From Radiobacillus deserti (GTDB lineage Bacteria > Bacillota > Bacilli > Bacillales > Amphibacillaceae), in NCBI RefSeq assembly GCF_007301515.1, contig NZ_CP041666.1:3534001-3598000 (forward strand): a DNA stretch of 64,000 nucleotides, written 5' to 3'. The notes under the pieces were generated by a model that was not told the origin of the DNA, ran no database searches, and saw only the letters and a program-made list of their open reading frames with translations. Made by a program: the position numbers and the translations under genes. Shown in pieces: positions 1 to 9,674 of this stretch; within the stretch, counting starts at the first letter, position 1, and every line of letters begins with the position of its first letter.

Positions 1-717
1 AATTTACTAAGGCCAACAAGTGGAGAAGTGTTGGTTAATAATGTTCCATTACACAAAAATTTTAAGGACACATCAAAAAAAATAGGCTATTTAATTGAAG
101 ATCCTTCCTTATATCCCTATTTAACTACCAAAGAACATTTAGCCCTATGCTTACAATTACAAGGTAATCCAATTAATCAACATACAATTAACTCAATTAC
201 TGACGCATTAAATATTACCCCTTTTCTAAATAAAAAGGTAAAGAAATTATCTATGGGAATGAAACAAAGAGTTGGAATTGCAAGTGCAGTCATTCATAAT
301 CCCGAGATTGTAGTTTTAGATGAACCGACTAATTCCATTGATGTCAAGGGGATAAACCTTGTAAAGCAATTCATATTAACACTCAAAAAGCAGGGGAAGT
401 TAGTTATAGTTTCTAGTCACTTGTTACAAGAAATACAAAGTATATGCGATCAATACCTTATGATAGAAAATGGAAAGCTAGTGAATACTGAAGAAATAAA
501 TTCTCCCTCAACTAAAAGTTATAGAATACTTGTTCCTTATACAACAGAAACAAATTTATTTCTAAAGAATTACTTCTCTATCAAAAGAACTGGTAATTTC
601 TTGTTTTTTGATATAAGTACTGAATCTTTAAATACAACTTTAAATTTATTGATTAAAAATAATATACATATAAGTGATATTGAAAAACTGTCTTTATCCT
701 TGGAACGATTTTTTTGA
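1..717 (+). CDS. ABC transporter ATP-binding protein (5' end outside window)
   Basis: ATPase of an ABC exporter of the bacitracin/lantibiotic-immunity type. The frame is open from base 1 (the residues before the first GTG, LLRPTSGEV, are typical ABC sequence), so the gene starts upstream and the Walker A loop is missing from view. Visible are the signature motif (LSMGMKQRVG), Walker B with catalytic Glu (VVLDEPTNSID) and the switch histidine (VSSHLL). The C-terminal ~70 residues are variable. The permease gene follows 18 bp downstream, so the two form a transporter pair. The substrate cannot be read from the sequence; peptide antibiotic export or immunity is the family default. Confidence 0.9.
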   Translation, partial: NLLRPTSGEVLVNNVPLHKNFKDTSKKIGYLIEDPSLYPYLTTKEHLALCLQLQGNPINQHTINSITDALNITPFLNKKVKKLSMGMKQRVGIASAVIHNPEIVVLDEPTNSIDVKGINLVKQFILTLKKQGKLVIVSSHLLQEIQSICDQYLMIENGKLVNTEEINSPSTKSYRILVPYTTETNLFLKNYFSIKRTGNFLFFDISTESLNTTLNLLIKNNIHISDIEKLSLSLERFF

Positions 718-735
718 CATAAGGGGACGTGAGAA

Positions 736-1509
736 ATGATAGAATTTACAAAGATTGAGTTATATAAGATTTTAAAGTCCAGACAATATATTTCTATTCT
801 ATCCGCTCTTATCATTTTTATTATTATTGCCATGTTAATCATGTTCTTTAATAAAGATAAAAGTGAGGTGGATCTTTTCACTCTCATATATAACGTCTTC
901 GCCTTTAATTCTGATATATTCTTTCCCACCGTATCGATTGCCTTCTTTAGTTCTATTATTACAAAGGAATTTCAGGATAGAACGATGAAACTTTTAATTG
1001 GGGCAAAATTTAGCAGAAAAGATCTGATCCTAGGGAAATTTATAGCAGGGGCAATTACCTTTTCTTTAATCTTTTTTACCGTTGTGTTAATTGCGTTTAC
1101 TCTTGCATTAATCCTGCCAATCCAATCATTAACTTATTTGTCTTATGACCAAATTGGTATACTCAATATATTTGGTCGTACGATATTAATTACACTGTGT
1201 ACAATTATTTATCTTATATCATACGGAGGCCTATCATTCCTCCTGGCATTGCTAATACGGAATCAAGCAATTACCATGTTATGTTCAATAGGGTTACTCA
1301 TATTCTATTTATTAATTCCGGTTCCGGGGTGGTTAACAGATTATATATTCATTGGTAAGGGAGCGGTATTCTATACAGCAATGTCGTTCTTACATCTTCC
1401 TTATTTAGAAATCATTAAAACAGTTTTAGTTTGTTTACTATTTCTTTTTGTATTTCTTATTATTAGTATCAGCTATATGCGTAATTTGGAGTTAAAGGAA
1501 GGAGTTTAA
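736..1509 (+). CDS. ABC-2 type transporter permease
   Basis: Membrane partner of the preceding ATPase, 257 aa. The protein begins with a short amphipathic stretch (MIEFTKIELYKILKSRQY), typical of ABC-2 family permeases, followed by about six hydrophobic segments (around residues 18-38, 58-75, 100-130, 145-170, 178-198 and 225-247). The start is ATG after a GGGACGTGAG region. The next gene starts 3 bp after the stop, so ATPase, permease and the TPR protein look like one operon. The permease has the usual size for lantibiotic-immunity subunits. Confidence 0.85.
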   Translation: MIEFTKIELYKILKSRQYISILSALIIFIIIAMLIMFFNKDKSEVDLFTLIYNVFAFNSDIFFPTVSIAFFSSIITKEFQDRTMKLLIGAKFSRKDLILGKFIAGAITFSLIFFTVVLIAFTLALILPIQSLTYLSYDQIGILNIFGRTILITLCTIIYLISYGGLSFLLALLIRNQAITMLCSIGLLIFYLLIPVPGWLTDYIFIGKGAVFYTAMSFLHLPYLEIIKTVLVCLLFLFVFLIISISYMRNLELKEGV

Positions 1510-1512
1510 TAA

Positions 1513-2250
1513 ATGGGTAAAAAAAGTATTACTGCTACGATCCTAATTTTTTTATTCATCATTGGGGGGATAGTTACGATAAACCTACTTGATAATTCTA
1601 CAAGTCAAGCAGAAAGTGATAATTCTGAAAGAGATATAAAAAAAATAGAAAAATATCTAGAAGATAATGAAGACGATACTTCAGCAATCTTAGAATTAGG
1701 AGTTAGATATTTTAGAGAAGGAAAGTTCGAACAATCCATTGAGCAGTATAATAGAGTGATTGATATAGAACCTGAGAATCCGCTCGCTTGGCATCGACTA
1801 GCTAATTCGTATGTTTATATGGGAGAGTATGAAAAAGCCTATTCTGCAAGAAAAAAAGTTGTAGAATACGATCCAAATGCTGCATCATATATGTATCTTT
1901 CTACATTAGATGTTCTGTATGATTCTTCTACAGCTTTAACAAATTCTAAGAAAGCACTAGATTTAGCAAGAAAAAATCCAGACCAAGAGGATGTAAAATC
2001 ATATGAAAAATGGGTTAATTCTTTAACCAAGTTTAATGAGCAACAAGCGAGCGGTGATATCGGTAATAGCTATTTAACACTTATTAAAAGTGACAAAACC
2101 TTTGAAAAACCTCTTCTTTTGGAATTTGTAAAAACAGCACTCGAAGATCCATCAACTAATGATGGATTAATTAAAAAGGAGTTAGAAACTTTAACTCAAA
2201 AAATTAAAGCTTTCGAGGGAAATTTAATTAGTTATTCAATGTTGAACTAG
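1513..2250 (+). CDS. Membrane-anchored TPR-repeat protein
   Basis: A 245-aa protein with an N-terminal signal anchor (residues about 7-27, ATILIFLFIIGGIVTI) followed by an extracytoplasmic acidic region and tetratricopeptide repeats at about residues 58-125 (LGVRYFREGKFEQSIEQYNR, then LANSYVYMGEYEKAYSARKK). TPRs mediate protein-protein contacts; no catalytic motif is visible. It is the last gene of the ABC transporter operon (3 bp after the permease stop), so it may serve that transporter, but that is only context. Specific function is unknown. Confidence 0.75.
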   Translation: MGKKSITATILIFLFIIGGIVTINLLDNSTSQAESDNSERDIKKIEKYLEDNEDDTSAILELGVRYFREGKFEQSIEQYNRVIDIEPENPLAWHRLANSYVYMGEYEKAYSARKKVVEYDPNAASYMYLSTLDVLYDSSTALTNSKKALDLARKNPDQEDVKSYEKWVNSLTKFNEQQASGDIGNSYLTLIKSDKTFEKPLLLEFVKTALEDPSTNDGLIKKELETLTQKIKAFEGNLISYSMLN

Positions 2251-2287
2251 TCTTTTATTGATTTAGCCGCTACTACTCTAATAAGTA

Positions 2288-2317
2288 GAACTACATATAA
2301 AAAAGTAGTTCAGTTTT
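2288..2317 (+). terminator. Hairpin after the ABC/TPR operon
   Basis: GAACTAC and GTAGTTC form a 7-bp stem with a 10-nt A-rich loop, followed by AGTTTT. It lies about 40 bp after the TPR gene stop. The T-tract is short, so this is a weak rho-independent terminator candidate. Confidence 0.4.
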
Positions 2318-2383
2318 AAAGTACAAATAAGATATGGTCCTCAAAACTTATTTTCGAATATATTCTAATTTTAGAGAGAATTG

Positions 2384-2408
2384 GGCACTTTGACCAAAAC
2401 AAAGTGCC
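2384..2408. terminator. 8-bp hairpin between converging genes
   Basis: GGCACTTT / AAAGTGCC is a perfect 8-bp stem with a 9-nt loop. It lies between the rightward ABC operon and the leftward S41 gene. There is no strong T-run on either side, so termination is only probable. The rest of 2251-2521 shows nothing else. Confidence 0.35.
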
Positions 2409-2521
2409 GTTATCATATAAAAAACTCTTTCTAAAATCTGAATCGCATGGATTTTTGTAAAATTCTTCGTGGATAATCTTTTTATTTATAACTGAGCAAG
2501 AAGTAGTACAAGTTAGATGGT

Positions 2522-3504
2522 TTAGCCAAAACGCTTCAACTCTTGTTTAATCTCCTCTATCAAAAACTCATAGCTTACTTTCCCTTCATACTTTTCGGCT
2601 ATAGTTTTCAATGCCTTTTCGTAAACCATTTGATAGGCCTGTTCAGCCTTTACTTCTATATCTGGCTCCACTCCAGTACCATCCCAATTGTCATTGGTGA
2701 ATGGACTTACGGGCCTTCCACTAGGAATAAATAATTTAATATGCTTTGTCACTTGGTGATAATTCCCTAAATTAGCACCACCACCCGTCCTTTCACCAAC
2801 GACCTCTGCTCTTTTCAAATATTTGAGAGCGTAACTAAATAACTCACCTGCAGAAAAGGTTTTTTACTGGTAAGAATATAAACAGGTTTATCGCCATACA
2901 GTTTACCCGGAACGTGGGGAAGCGCCCAAATCTGTGATTCCCTATCTTCCTCTCTTCGGTAAAATGTTTCAATATGTGTTGGCTCACTCACAAAATAACT
3001 TGCAAGGAATGCTACCATATAAGGACTCCCACCAATGTTTCTCCTTAGGTCAATAATGAGGGCATCTGTGTGCGCTAATGTATTCATTGCGCTCGCTGCT
3101 GTTTCAGAGGCAATGTCATTCTCATAAAACACCCTTAAATCAAGGTACCCAATATTACCTGGCAGACGTTCTACGCGGTGAAAACCGAAATTATTTTTTT
3201 CAGCTATTATTTTGTACTGATTTATCATCTCATCCGAGTTGTCGTCTAGGTTTTCTTCTTCATAAAAAATATGTAGGTGCTTATCATTGTTCACGCTTTG
3301 TAGCTCTTGTTCCACCACTTTTTTAAATTCTGACATACTAATACCATTTTGGAATTCTAATCTTTCGCTTTGCACCCTTAACCTATCACAAATCTGCTTA
3401 GCTACCTCAGGAAACAAATAATTTCTTTCTAATAAACCGATACTTTTATTATAGAATTCTAGAATTTCACCTTTGTTTAGGAGCTTTTGTTCATCCATTT
3501 TCAT
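2522..3504 (-). pseudogene. S41 family (C-terminal processing) peptidase, one frameshift
   Basis: Two minus-strand frames form one S41 peptidase of about 325 aa. The N-terminal part (from 3504, after GGAGG) has the helical S41 N-domain and the conserved LIIDLRRNIGG strand. The C-terminal part carries GERTGGGANLG and SGRPVSP, typical of S41 enzymes. They join at 2860-2865, where the gene strand has six A residues; one extra A restores TSKKTFSAGE, which includes the expected catalytic Ser, and an uninterrupted frame. As read, the product stops shortly after that point and would be inactive. No signal peptide is visible, so it resembles the cytoplasmic S41 proteins of bacilli. It may be a true pseudogene or a homopolymer sequencing error. 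Confidence 0.8.
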
Positions 3505-3692
3505 CCGTCCTCCATGATTCATCTAACCCTTGTCAGATAGCGTTCCAGTCTACGTTTTTTTAGATCTCCGTAATTTCTTAAGTATCTTTGTATAACTTCA
3601 ACAATTAAATTTTATACTATAAATCACTAAGCAACCAATTGTAATGGCCGAAGCACATGCATAACGATAATCTATGGATCGACTTTTCTAGG

Positions 3693-3866
3693 TTAAAAGT
3701 CTATTTGCTCATTTAGTTTTATAAGAAATGATACTGTGCAGACAACAGTTAAACAAATTGCTAGCATTAGTTGATTTTTATTAGTTGATCTCCTTCTTAA
3801 TGTGGTAAAGATAGAAATAAGTCCATAAATCATTCCACAAACAAAAACCACCTGTAAAATACCCAA
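3693..3866 (-). CDS. Small two-helix membrane protein, 57 aa
   Basis: An unannotated-size ORF with a TTG start preceded by a very good site (AAAGGGAGGAATAAAAC then TTG). The product starts MGILQVVFVCGMIYGLISIF, has a basic turn (TLRRRSTNKNQ) and a second hydrophobic helix (LMLAICLTVVCTVSFLI), then a short polar tail. This is a plausible helix-turn-helix membrane peptide with a cytoplasmic or lumenal basic loop. I do not recognise a family. Flanking bases up to 4047 and down from 3523 hold no other ORF. Confidence 0.55.
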   Translation of the reverse strand: MGILQVVFVCGMIYGLISIFTTLRRRSTNKNQLMLAICLTVVCTVSFLIKLNEQIDF

Positions 3867-3988
3867 GTTTTATTCCTCCCTTTATATTACTTACACTTGA
3901 ACGGACTCACTTAGTGACATCCATTTTCCTTCACCCTTATACTAACATATTATCCCAATTTTATATTTAAGCTTTAAGAAATTAAAAA

Positions 3989-4013
3989 GGACAGGAAATT
4001 AGTCACCTGCCCT
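3989..4013 (-). terminator. Terminator candidate after the rhodanese gene
   Basis: GGACAGG / CCTGCCC pairs with one mismatch around a 10-nt loop, and the minus strand continues with a T-rich stretch (CCTTTTTAATTT). It is 35 bp downstream of the sulfurtransferase stop. Confidence 0.4.
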
Positions 4014-4047
4014 ACCTGTTTTATAGTAAGCACTTATGTCGAATGAC

Positions 4048-4896
4048 TCATTCTTCATTCGTGGAAGGATCCCCTTTATCCACTGGATTCTCCTCATAGG
4101 ATACCCAATCACTATAACTTCCTGCATAGAGCTTTACATTTTTATAGCCTGCCATTTTTAAAGCAATATAATTCGGCGTAGCTGTCACTCCTGATCCACA
4201 ATATACAATAATAGGTTCATCAACGTCTAAATCATCAAATCTTTTCTTCTGCTCTTCACTCGTTTTAAACGAACCCCGTTCGAATCCTTCTGCCCAAAAT
4301 TTGTTAATAGAACCCGGAATACGTCCTGCTACTTTATCCATTGGCTCTAGTTCCCCTAAGTAGCGTTGTTCATCTCTTGAATCCACTAATATGGGTGAAT
4401 TTTTCTTCTGTTCTACAACTGCTTTTACTTCCTCATAAGAAGCAAGCAAATGTTCTTGAATATTCACTTCAAATGTAGCTGATTCATATTCAGGTACAAC
4501 CTCCGTCGTCGCATAGCCCGCTTCCTGCCACCCTCGGAAGCCTTCATTTAATACATAAACGCTATCATGACCTAAGAAAGTAAGCAGCCACCAAAACCGG
4601 GACGCGAATTGTCCCTCCCGACTGTCGTAGGCCACAACTGTTTTTGTATTATCTATACCCGCTTTTTCTATTTCCAATTTAAACTGATCCAAATCTGGTA
4701 GCGGATGCCTACCACCATGCTCGGAAACAGGTAACTGTTTTTCTAAATCAAAATAGACAGCGCCGGGAATGTGGATTTCTTGATAAAGGGACTCCCCTTT
4801 AGAAGGATTTCCTAACTCGTACCTGCAATCTACAATCCTGACTTGTTCGTTATCTAATTGAGCCTTGAGCCATTCCTTATTAACAGCATAATTCAA
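4048..4896 (-). CDS. Sulfurtransferase, tandem rhodanese domains (SseA type)
   Basis: Thiosulfate or 3-mercaptopyruvate sulfurtransferase, 282 aa from the chosen start. Two rhodanese domains are present: an inactive N-terminal one (VRIVDCRYELG ... AGIDNTKTVVAYD) and a catalytic C-terminal one with the active-site loop CGSGVTA, the form typical of mercaptopyruvate sulfurtransferases. I choose the TTG at 4896 because it has GGAGG with an 8-nt spacer and gives the family's usual length; the frame is open to an ATG at 4974 without a good ribosome binding site. The IS21 remnant begins about 80 bp upstream, so its original promoter may have been displaced. Confidence 0.85.
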   Translation of the reverse strand: MNYAVNKEWLKAQLDNEQVRIVDCRYELGNPSKGESLYQEIHIPGAVYFDLEKQLPVSEHGGRHPLPDLDQFKLEIEKAGIDNTKTVVAYDSREGQFASRFWWLLTFLGHDSVYVLNEGFRGWQEAGYATTEVVPEYESATFEVNIQEHLLASYEEVKAVVEQKKNSPILVDSRDEQRYLGELEPMDKVAGRIPGSINKFWAEGFERGSFKTSEEQKKRFDDLDVDEPIIVYCGSGVTATPNYIALKMAGYKNVKLYAGSYSDWVSYEENPVDKGDPSTNEE

Positions 4897-5076
4897 TGTA
4901 GCCGCCTCCATTAATCCTAATCGGACATGTCTCTTTTTAAGAAACATTGTCTCTTTCTCGTTTACTCTGTTCATATTGTAATCAACGGTGATAAAATCCC
5001 TGATAACGACGGTTTCAAATTCCCCAATAATAACAGATAATCATTTCTATACTAGATAAAGATTTGGAGTGTAGAG

Positions 5077-6307
5077 ATGATGATCAAGATTGGGGAGTTT
5101 TTTATGATTAGAGAATTACATCAAAAAGGATGGTCAATTACTGCTATCTCTGAAGAAACCGGCTTTGATCCAAAAACTATTCGAAAGTACATAAATTCTG
5201 ACGAATTACCAAAGCAGAAAAAGAGTTATAAGAAAGGCAGTAAATTGGATCCATTCAAAGATTATTTGAAGAAACGTATTAAAGAAGGAACTACGAATTG
5301 CACGGTACTTTTAGAAGAGATCGAGGCTATGGGCTATGAAGGGAAAATGACAATCCTTCGGGATTTTGTACGCCCTTATCGTTCTCGCCCTAAAAAGCAA
5401 GCGACCATAAGATATGAGACCACTCCTGGGAAACAAGCTCAAATGGACTGGGGACATGTAGGAAAGTTTGAAGTTGATCAAGAGTTGAAAGAAATTTATG
5501 CTTTCACGATGGTATTAAGTTACTCGAGGATGAAGTACGTAGAGTTCACGGATAGCATGGACCTAGAACTTTGATGAAGTGTCACATGAATGCATTTGCC
5601 TATTTTAACGGTGTGCCTGAGCAAATTCTCTACGACAATATGAAAACAGCCGTCGTTAAACATAGTCCAGTTGAAATACGGTTTAACCGGAAGTTTGAAG
5701 AGTTTTTAGCTTATTATGGAATAGCACCAAAAGCATGTAAACCTTATCGTCCACAAACGAAAGGCAAGGTGGAAAATGTAGTTGGGTACGTGAAGAAGAA
5801 CTTCCTGCAGCGTAAGCATAAACGAACATTAAGGGCATTAAATGAAGGTATGAGAGAATGGCTGGATCAGATAGCGAACCGAAAGATTCATCAAACAACC
5901 ATGGAATCTCCTATCACCCGTTTCCAACATGAACAAAAATACCTGAATGCTTCTAACAGTAAACCACTTTTTCCTATTAACCATTGGGAAATTCGAACAG
6001 TTAGTAAGGATTGTTTTATCTCTTATCAAGGAAAACGTTATTCCGTACCCTTTCGGTACGTTGGTCAAGAGTTAAAGATTAAAGAAACCCTGGATCACCA
6101 CTTGGAAGTCTATGACTCCTATGAATGTATCGCCAAACATCCGTTAATGACGGGGAAAGCTCGAGACCATATAATCTTGAACATTATAAAGGACTGCAAA
6201 CGACTACTGTTGGTTTGCCGACCCACAGCCATTTACAGTCCCCTGATATTGAAGTGGAGCAACGTCCCCTTCAAATTTATGAGCAACTAGAAGGAGGTGA
6301 TCAATAA
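5077..6307 (+). pseudogene. istA: IS21 transposase IstA, two frameshifts
   Basis: DDE-type transposase of the IS21 family. Frame one gives the N-terminal HTH (IRELHQKGWSITAISEETG) and the start of the integrase core with its first Asp (KQAQMDWGHVG). A one-base loss near 5568 (an expected GAAACT reads GAACT) shifts it, and the next frame gives the second Asp (ILYDNMK) and a Glu-containing helix (GKVENVVGYVKK). A further shift near 6170 is needed to reach the C-terminus (LEHYKGLQTTTVG ... QLEGGDQ) ending at 6307. The stop overlaps the istB start by one base, the usual coupling. As read, it cannot make a full transposase. Confidence 0.85.
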
Positions 6308-7071
6308 TGAACACAGACCTTTTAGTTGAACATTTACAACAAATCGGCTGGCATTATACCGCCGACCAAATTGATGGTCTACTAGAAGACGCATCTAAAA
6401 ATAATGTACCATATTCGGACTTCTTAATCACGGTTTTGTCCCAAGAAATTGAACAAAAAGAAAACTGGCGTTAGAGAAACGTATCAAGAAAGCGAAGCTA
6501 CCATACATCAAAAGTATTCATGATTTTGATTTTAGCTTTCAACCAAGTATAGATGAGCGTAGAGTCAAAGAGGTTTTATCAGGAAGATACATTCATAATG
6601 GGGAGAATACTTCTTTTAGGTCCACCAGGCGTGGGGAAAACTCACCTAGCCATTTCCATGGCCTTTGAGGCTTTAACTCAAGGACACCAAGCATTATTCA
6701 TTACTGCGAATGACTTTATCGCTGAATGTCAGAAAGCAGAAAAACAGGGTTTAATCCAACGGATTATTAAACGATATAGTCGTCCTGAATTATTCATTAT
6801 GGATGAAATCGGGTACTTCGCCTTTGATGAACTGAGTGCCCATACCCTTTTTCAAATCATATCAAGAAGATACGAGTATGGAGCAATGATCATCACATCG
6901 AACAAATCCTACGTAGAATGGGGGAAAATATTTGGTGATGAGATATTAGCTACAGCTATACTGGATCGACTGATCCATCATTCCACCACTTTCAATATTA
7001 AAGGTGAATCCTATCGTTTAAAAGAAAAGAAAAAAGCTGGCATTCAGCCAGCTAGTATTCGGGGAAACTAG
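6307..7071 (+). pseudogene. istB: IS21 helper ATPase IstB, two frameshifts
   Basis: IstB is the AAA+ helper that assembles the IstA transpososome. The first frame (MNTDLLVEHLQQIGWHY) stops at 6474. A shift by one base opens LALEKRIKKAKLPYIKSI and IHDFDFSFQPSIDERRV, and a second shift near 6605 opens the ATPase part with Walker A (GPPGVGKTHLA) and Walker B (LFIMDEIGYF). The C-terminal half, including the sensor region (MIITSNKSYVEWG), is intact. Full-length family members have about 250 aa, matching the sum of the pieces. Confidence 0.85.
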
Positions 7072-7120
7072 GGAATTTGTTTCCGTTGAAATCAGGGAAT
7101 TTTAAACCGTTGTTGACACA

Positions 7121-8190
7121 TATCTCTTTTGTTGACGATAGCCATATGTTGCACTGCTAACCAGCTCATCATTTTCCAAACCAGCTCCAATTGCCCCGCC
7201 CAATGTGGCCACAGATGTCACAAGCCAAATTAGTTCCAGGTAATTCTTTAACGTAATCGTACCTTTCAAAACGGATTGGCTATCAAAAAGCTGATCTGGC
7301 ACAAATAATCGTACGGAGAAGAAAAATAACACAAACAAAATCAGATAATATAAAATTACAGCAATACTCAACGTAAGAATAGTTGTCATATTATATAACC
7401 GTCGCATTTTCTTCTTATTCCAATAGGCAGGCCTCTCCCACAAATTATGAGCCAAAATAATCCATAGCACCATACTACATAAGGCAGTAATCATCAGGAT
7501 TACATAACGAATCGGTTCAAATACAACACTTAAATTCCATAGTGATGGAAAAATCAGCCCATATGAACCAGTAGCAAAAGCAATTGCAATTACTTTTTTA
7601 AAAGAAGAAAATATCTTCCAAGGGCGGTTTGCGTGTACCATCCCATAAGGATTCTTAATTTCCCATTAATTCTTAGTATGACAAAGTACTGATAAACAGG
7701 TGCATCAATCTTTGTTAATCTTTTCTTTACAGGTGAAAAAAAACGGGACAGCTTGCTATTTTTTCGTGCGATCGTTCTATGTCCATCTGTCTGTTTTTTT
7801 ATTATGTAAATCTTTCACCATCTGAATAATTGTTTCCTTTAGCCTCTTCTCCATTGGCAGTAAACCAAATGCGGGTATAGAAACCTGCGCCACATTTTTA
7901 TTTTGATTCGAGATTGCTAACACAATATCCTTCTTACTGATAATTGGAAGGTCTGTCACACTGATTACATAATTCCAATTGTTTGATTGCCTTCTCTTTT
8001 CTGCTTCCTCTGTTATTTCATTTGCAGTTTCCGCTGCTCCTGTTAGTGAGTCTACCTCTATTTCAATATTCCAATGAACATATTTATCTATGTTTTCTTT
8101 CAACGCATCTGGAAGTATCTCTGCTAATCTTCTTGCCATTTTCTCAGGTAACTCAGGAGCCGAAAGTAATCCTATTGTCAGTTCTTTCAT
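7121..8190 (-). pseudogene. Membrane protein of the '5,10-methylene-tetrahydrofolate dehydrogenase'-labelled family, frameshifted and truncated by IS21
   Basis: Pieces in several frames add up to one protein of about 350 aa. The N-terminal 137 aa (TIGLLSAPELPEKMARRLAE, VISVTDLPII, VSIPAFGLLPMEKR) resemble a Bacillus family commonly labelled 5,10-methylene-THF dehydrogenase, a name I would not trust as function. A shift in a seven-A run near 7796 opens KLSRFFSPVKKRLTKID, and another near 7645 opens a C-terminal part with four hydrophobic helices. Its last codons (after GYRQQKRY) lie inside the IS21 right end, so the native C-terminus is lost. It was thus damaged by both indels and the insertion. 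Confidence 0.7.
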
Positions 8191-8845
8191 TACTTACATC
8201 CTTTTTTGATGATTCTAGGTTATCCATTATTACCCCTGAGGCATAGCCGTGAAACACTTTGGTTTTGGGGAACAGTGACAGTTTACTGGAAACAGCATCG
8301 TTACTATTGAGAACGATGATTCTGGTGAAATGAAATTTCCAAGGACTTACTGTCAATTAATTTATAAAATTCAGCACTAGTTAATTCAGATTCAACATTA
8401 GGTACGATGATTCTGCAAAGCTACTAATAGATGAGACTCCACATAATACAAGCATACAGTTACATTCTATAAATTATATTTTACTCATAACAATCCCCAC
8501 TTTCTTCCTTATATTTTTGTTGTTTAAATAAATTTACAGTAAGTTTTTTTACAATACATTTGGCAATGTTTTTTATGATTTTACAAGAAAGACTCAACTC
8601 TCTTGGACTATTTTGTAACAGTAAGTAACACAAATTTATCCAATCAATATCAGATATATCAAATATGAAATCAATATTTACAACTCTTCATAACAGTTTG
8701 CAGGTAAGCTTATAAAGACCTTCCAGATGCTTAAGACATCTGGAAGCTTTGACGACCATAATAAAAAAGTGACCATTTTCATGATCACCTTTTCACTATT
8801 AGTTCTTGCGCATAAATATTATTATTTTATTAGTCTAAACCTCAC
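8191..8845. other. Non-coding stretch left of the attachment-site region
   Basis: I see no convincing gene. The open frame at 8153-8356 lacks a ribosome binding site and overlaps the upstream region of the neighbouring gene. The stretch contains A/T-rich sequence and two hairpins, listed separately. Confidence 0.5.
8720..8746. terminator. 10-bp hairpin
   Basis: CTTCCAGATG / CATCTGGAAG form a perfect 10-bp stem with a 7-nt loop, followed by CTTTG. A second, imperfect hairpin (GTGACCAT / ATGATCAC followed by CTTTT) lies at about 8768-8793. No gene ends nearby, so these may mark the end of a lost gene. Confidence 0.4.
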
Positions 8846-8863
8846 TTACTTGTGATACGGTTC
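8846..8863 (-). other. Attachment-like site 3 (EPYHK-stop), outer
   Basis: On the minus strand the sequence is GAACCGTATCACAAGTAA, which translates to EPYHK-stop, exactly the last residues of RlmH but with different codons from the real gene. No more of rlmH is present upstream of it. It resembles the SCC-type recombination site at the rlmH 3' end. On the plus strand, in the recombinase frame, it is followed by GTGGTAATTTAA, which supplies a stop. Confidence 0.65.
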
Positions 8864-9048
8864 GTGGTAATTTAAGAGGCAAAAGCCCACATTGGGCGTT
8901 AATTAGAGGATGTGCGCTTAACCCCTGACCTCTTCGATTTCGTCATACGAATTTTTCGATGAATTGGTTGAGTGTGAAAAAGTTGATGAGAAAAATGCTC
9001 ATTGCCATTCGAAGTTCTCTAACAGTTAAAATAATAGGCTTCATCATC

Positions 9049-9213
9049 TTAGCAATCACAACAGTTGGTACAAATAGTTCTTGATTCATTACTTAAGTAG
9101 GCCTTTATCTCTGTAAAACCCTTTTTTTTAGGGTATCTCAGTTTAAAATATGCCTCTTCACCATCTTCAATTTTTCTTTTACACTTTGAACAGTATATTT
9201 CCGATTTAATCAT
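9049..9213 (-). CDS. Small CxxC...CxxC zinc-ribbon-like protein, 54 aa
   Basis: ATG start with AAAGGAG at the right distance. The product begins MIKSEIYCSKCKRK and ends RTICTNCCDC, so it has a CxxC pair near each end, with a conserved-looking core YFKLRYPKKKGFTEIKAYL. I recall similar small Bacillus proteins, often mislabelled as iron-hydroxamate ABC transporter proteins. A zinc-binding role is likely; the function is unknown. It lies between two attachment-like sites, so it may be cargo of a vestigial element. Confidence 0.65.
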   Translation of the reverse strand: MIKSEIYCSKCKRKIEDGEEAYFKLRYPKKKGFTEIKAYLSNESRTICTNCCDC

Positions 9214-9238
9214 TTACTACACTCCTTTTTGCTGTCCT

Positions 9239-9674
9239 TCAAACTATTTTTTCGACTATGAATACTTGGGTAAGTAGCCAGTATATTGAAAGTTTTCTCT
9301 CGCACTTCATGCTTTGATAAACTCCCCTAGCTTCATCAAGTTTTTGTTTAAATTCCTTGTCATCGCAATTGTTAACTTTTATATAATGATCCTTAGCTTC
9401 AGTTGCTTTACTGTTTTTTTCTCAACTATATCAAAATGTATAGTATCACGACATAATCTGCATATACCTATTATATTTACAAGTTTCTGTATATGATTTT
9501 CTTCATCCCATAGCCATACTTCATGGGCATCTAGCAAACAATCTTGTTTACTACAGATTTGACACTGCCGATTATAAATATCATATACTGTCTTCCGTAA
9601 TACCTCCCATTCGGGTCTTATCCTCAATTTTGTCCAATAGCTGTTCTTGGTATTAATTCAATATTAAGTTTCAC
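9239..9674 (-). pseudogene. HNH-like zinc protein, two frameshifts
   Basis: Three pieces on the minus strand form one gene. It starts at a GTG (9674, after GGGGTG) with MKLNIELIPRTAIGQN, shifts near 9627 into RPEWEVLRKTVYDIYNRQCQ, with paired cysteines (CQIC ... CRLC) and a DAHEVW motif as in HNH-type proteins, then shifts in a seven-A run near 9412 into KDHYIKVNNCDDKEFKQKL and a further ~30 residues to a stop at 9239. Such proteins bind zinc through the two CxxC pairs; nuclease activity is possible but unproven. Read as is, only fragments could be made. Confidence 0.6.

Larger units (their letters stand above)
4977..7120 (+). mobile_element. Decayed IS21-family insertion sequence
   Basis: A two-gene istA/istB element. 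The right end reads, on the minus strand, TGTGTCAACAACGGTTTAAA, with a second related unit (TTTCAACGGAAACAAATTCCC) inside. The left end has degenerate counterparts, TGTAATCAACGG from 4977 and TAACGACGGTTTCAAATTCC from about 5002. Multiple terminal repeats of this kind are typical of IS21. Only TAT is repeated directly outside both ends, so a target duplication is not convincing. Both genes carry two frameshifts each. The right end interrupts the 3' end of the neighbouring minus-strand gene. Confidence 0.85.

Noticed and set aside
4974..7123. Target-site duplication of the IS21 element
   Set aside because: Only TAT repeats outside both ends, too short to be convincing.
8153..8356. Minus-strand ORF of 67 aa
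   Set aside because: No ribosome binding site, composition unlike protein, and it overlaps the upstream region of the damaged gene at 7121-8190.
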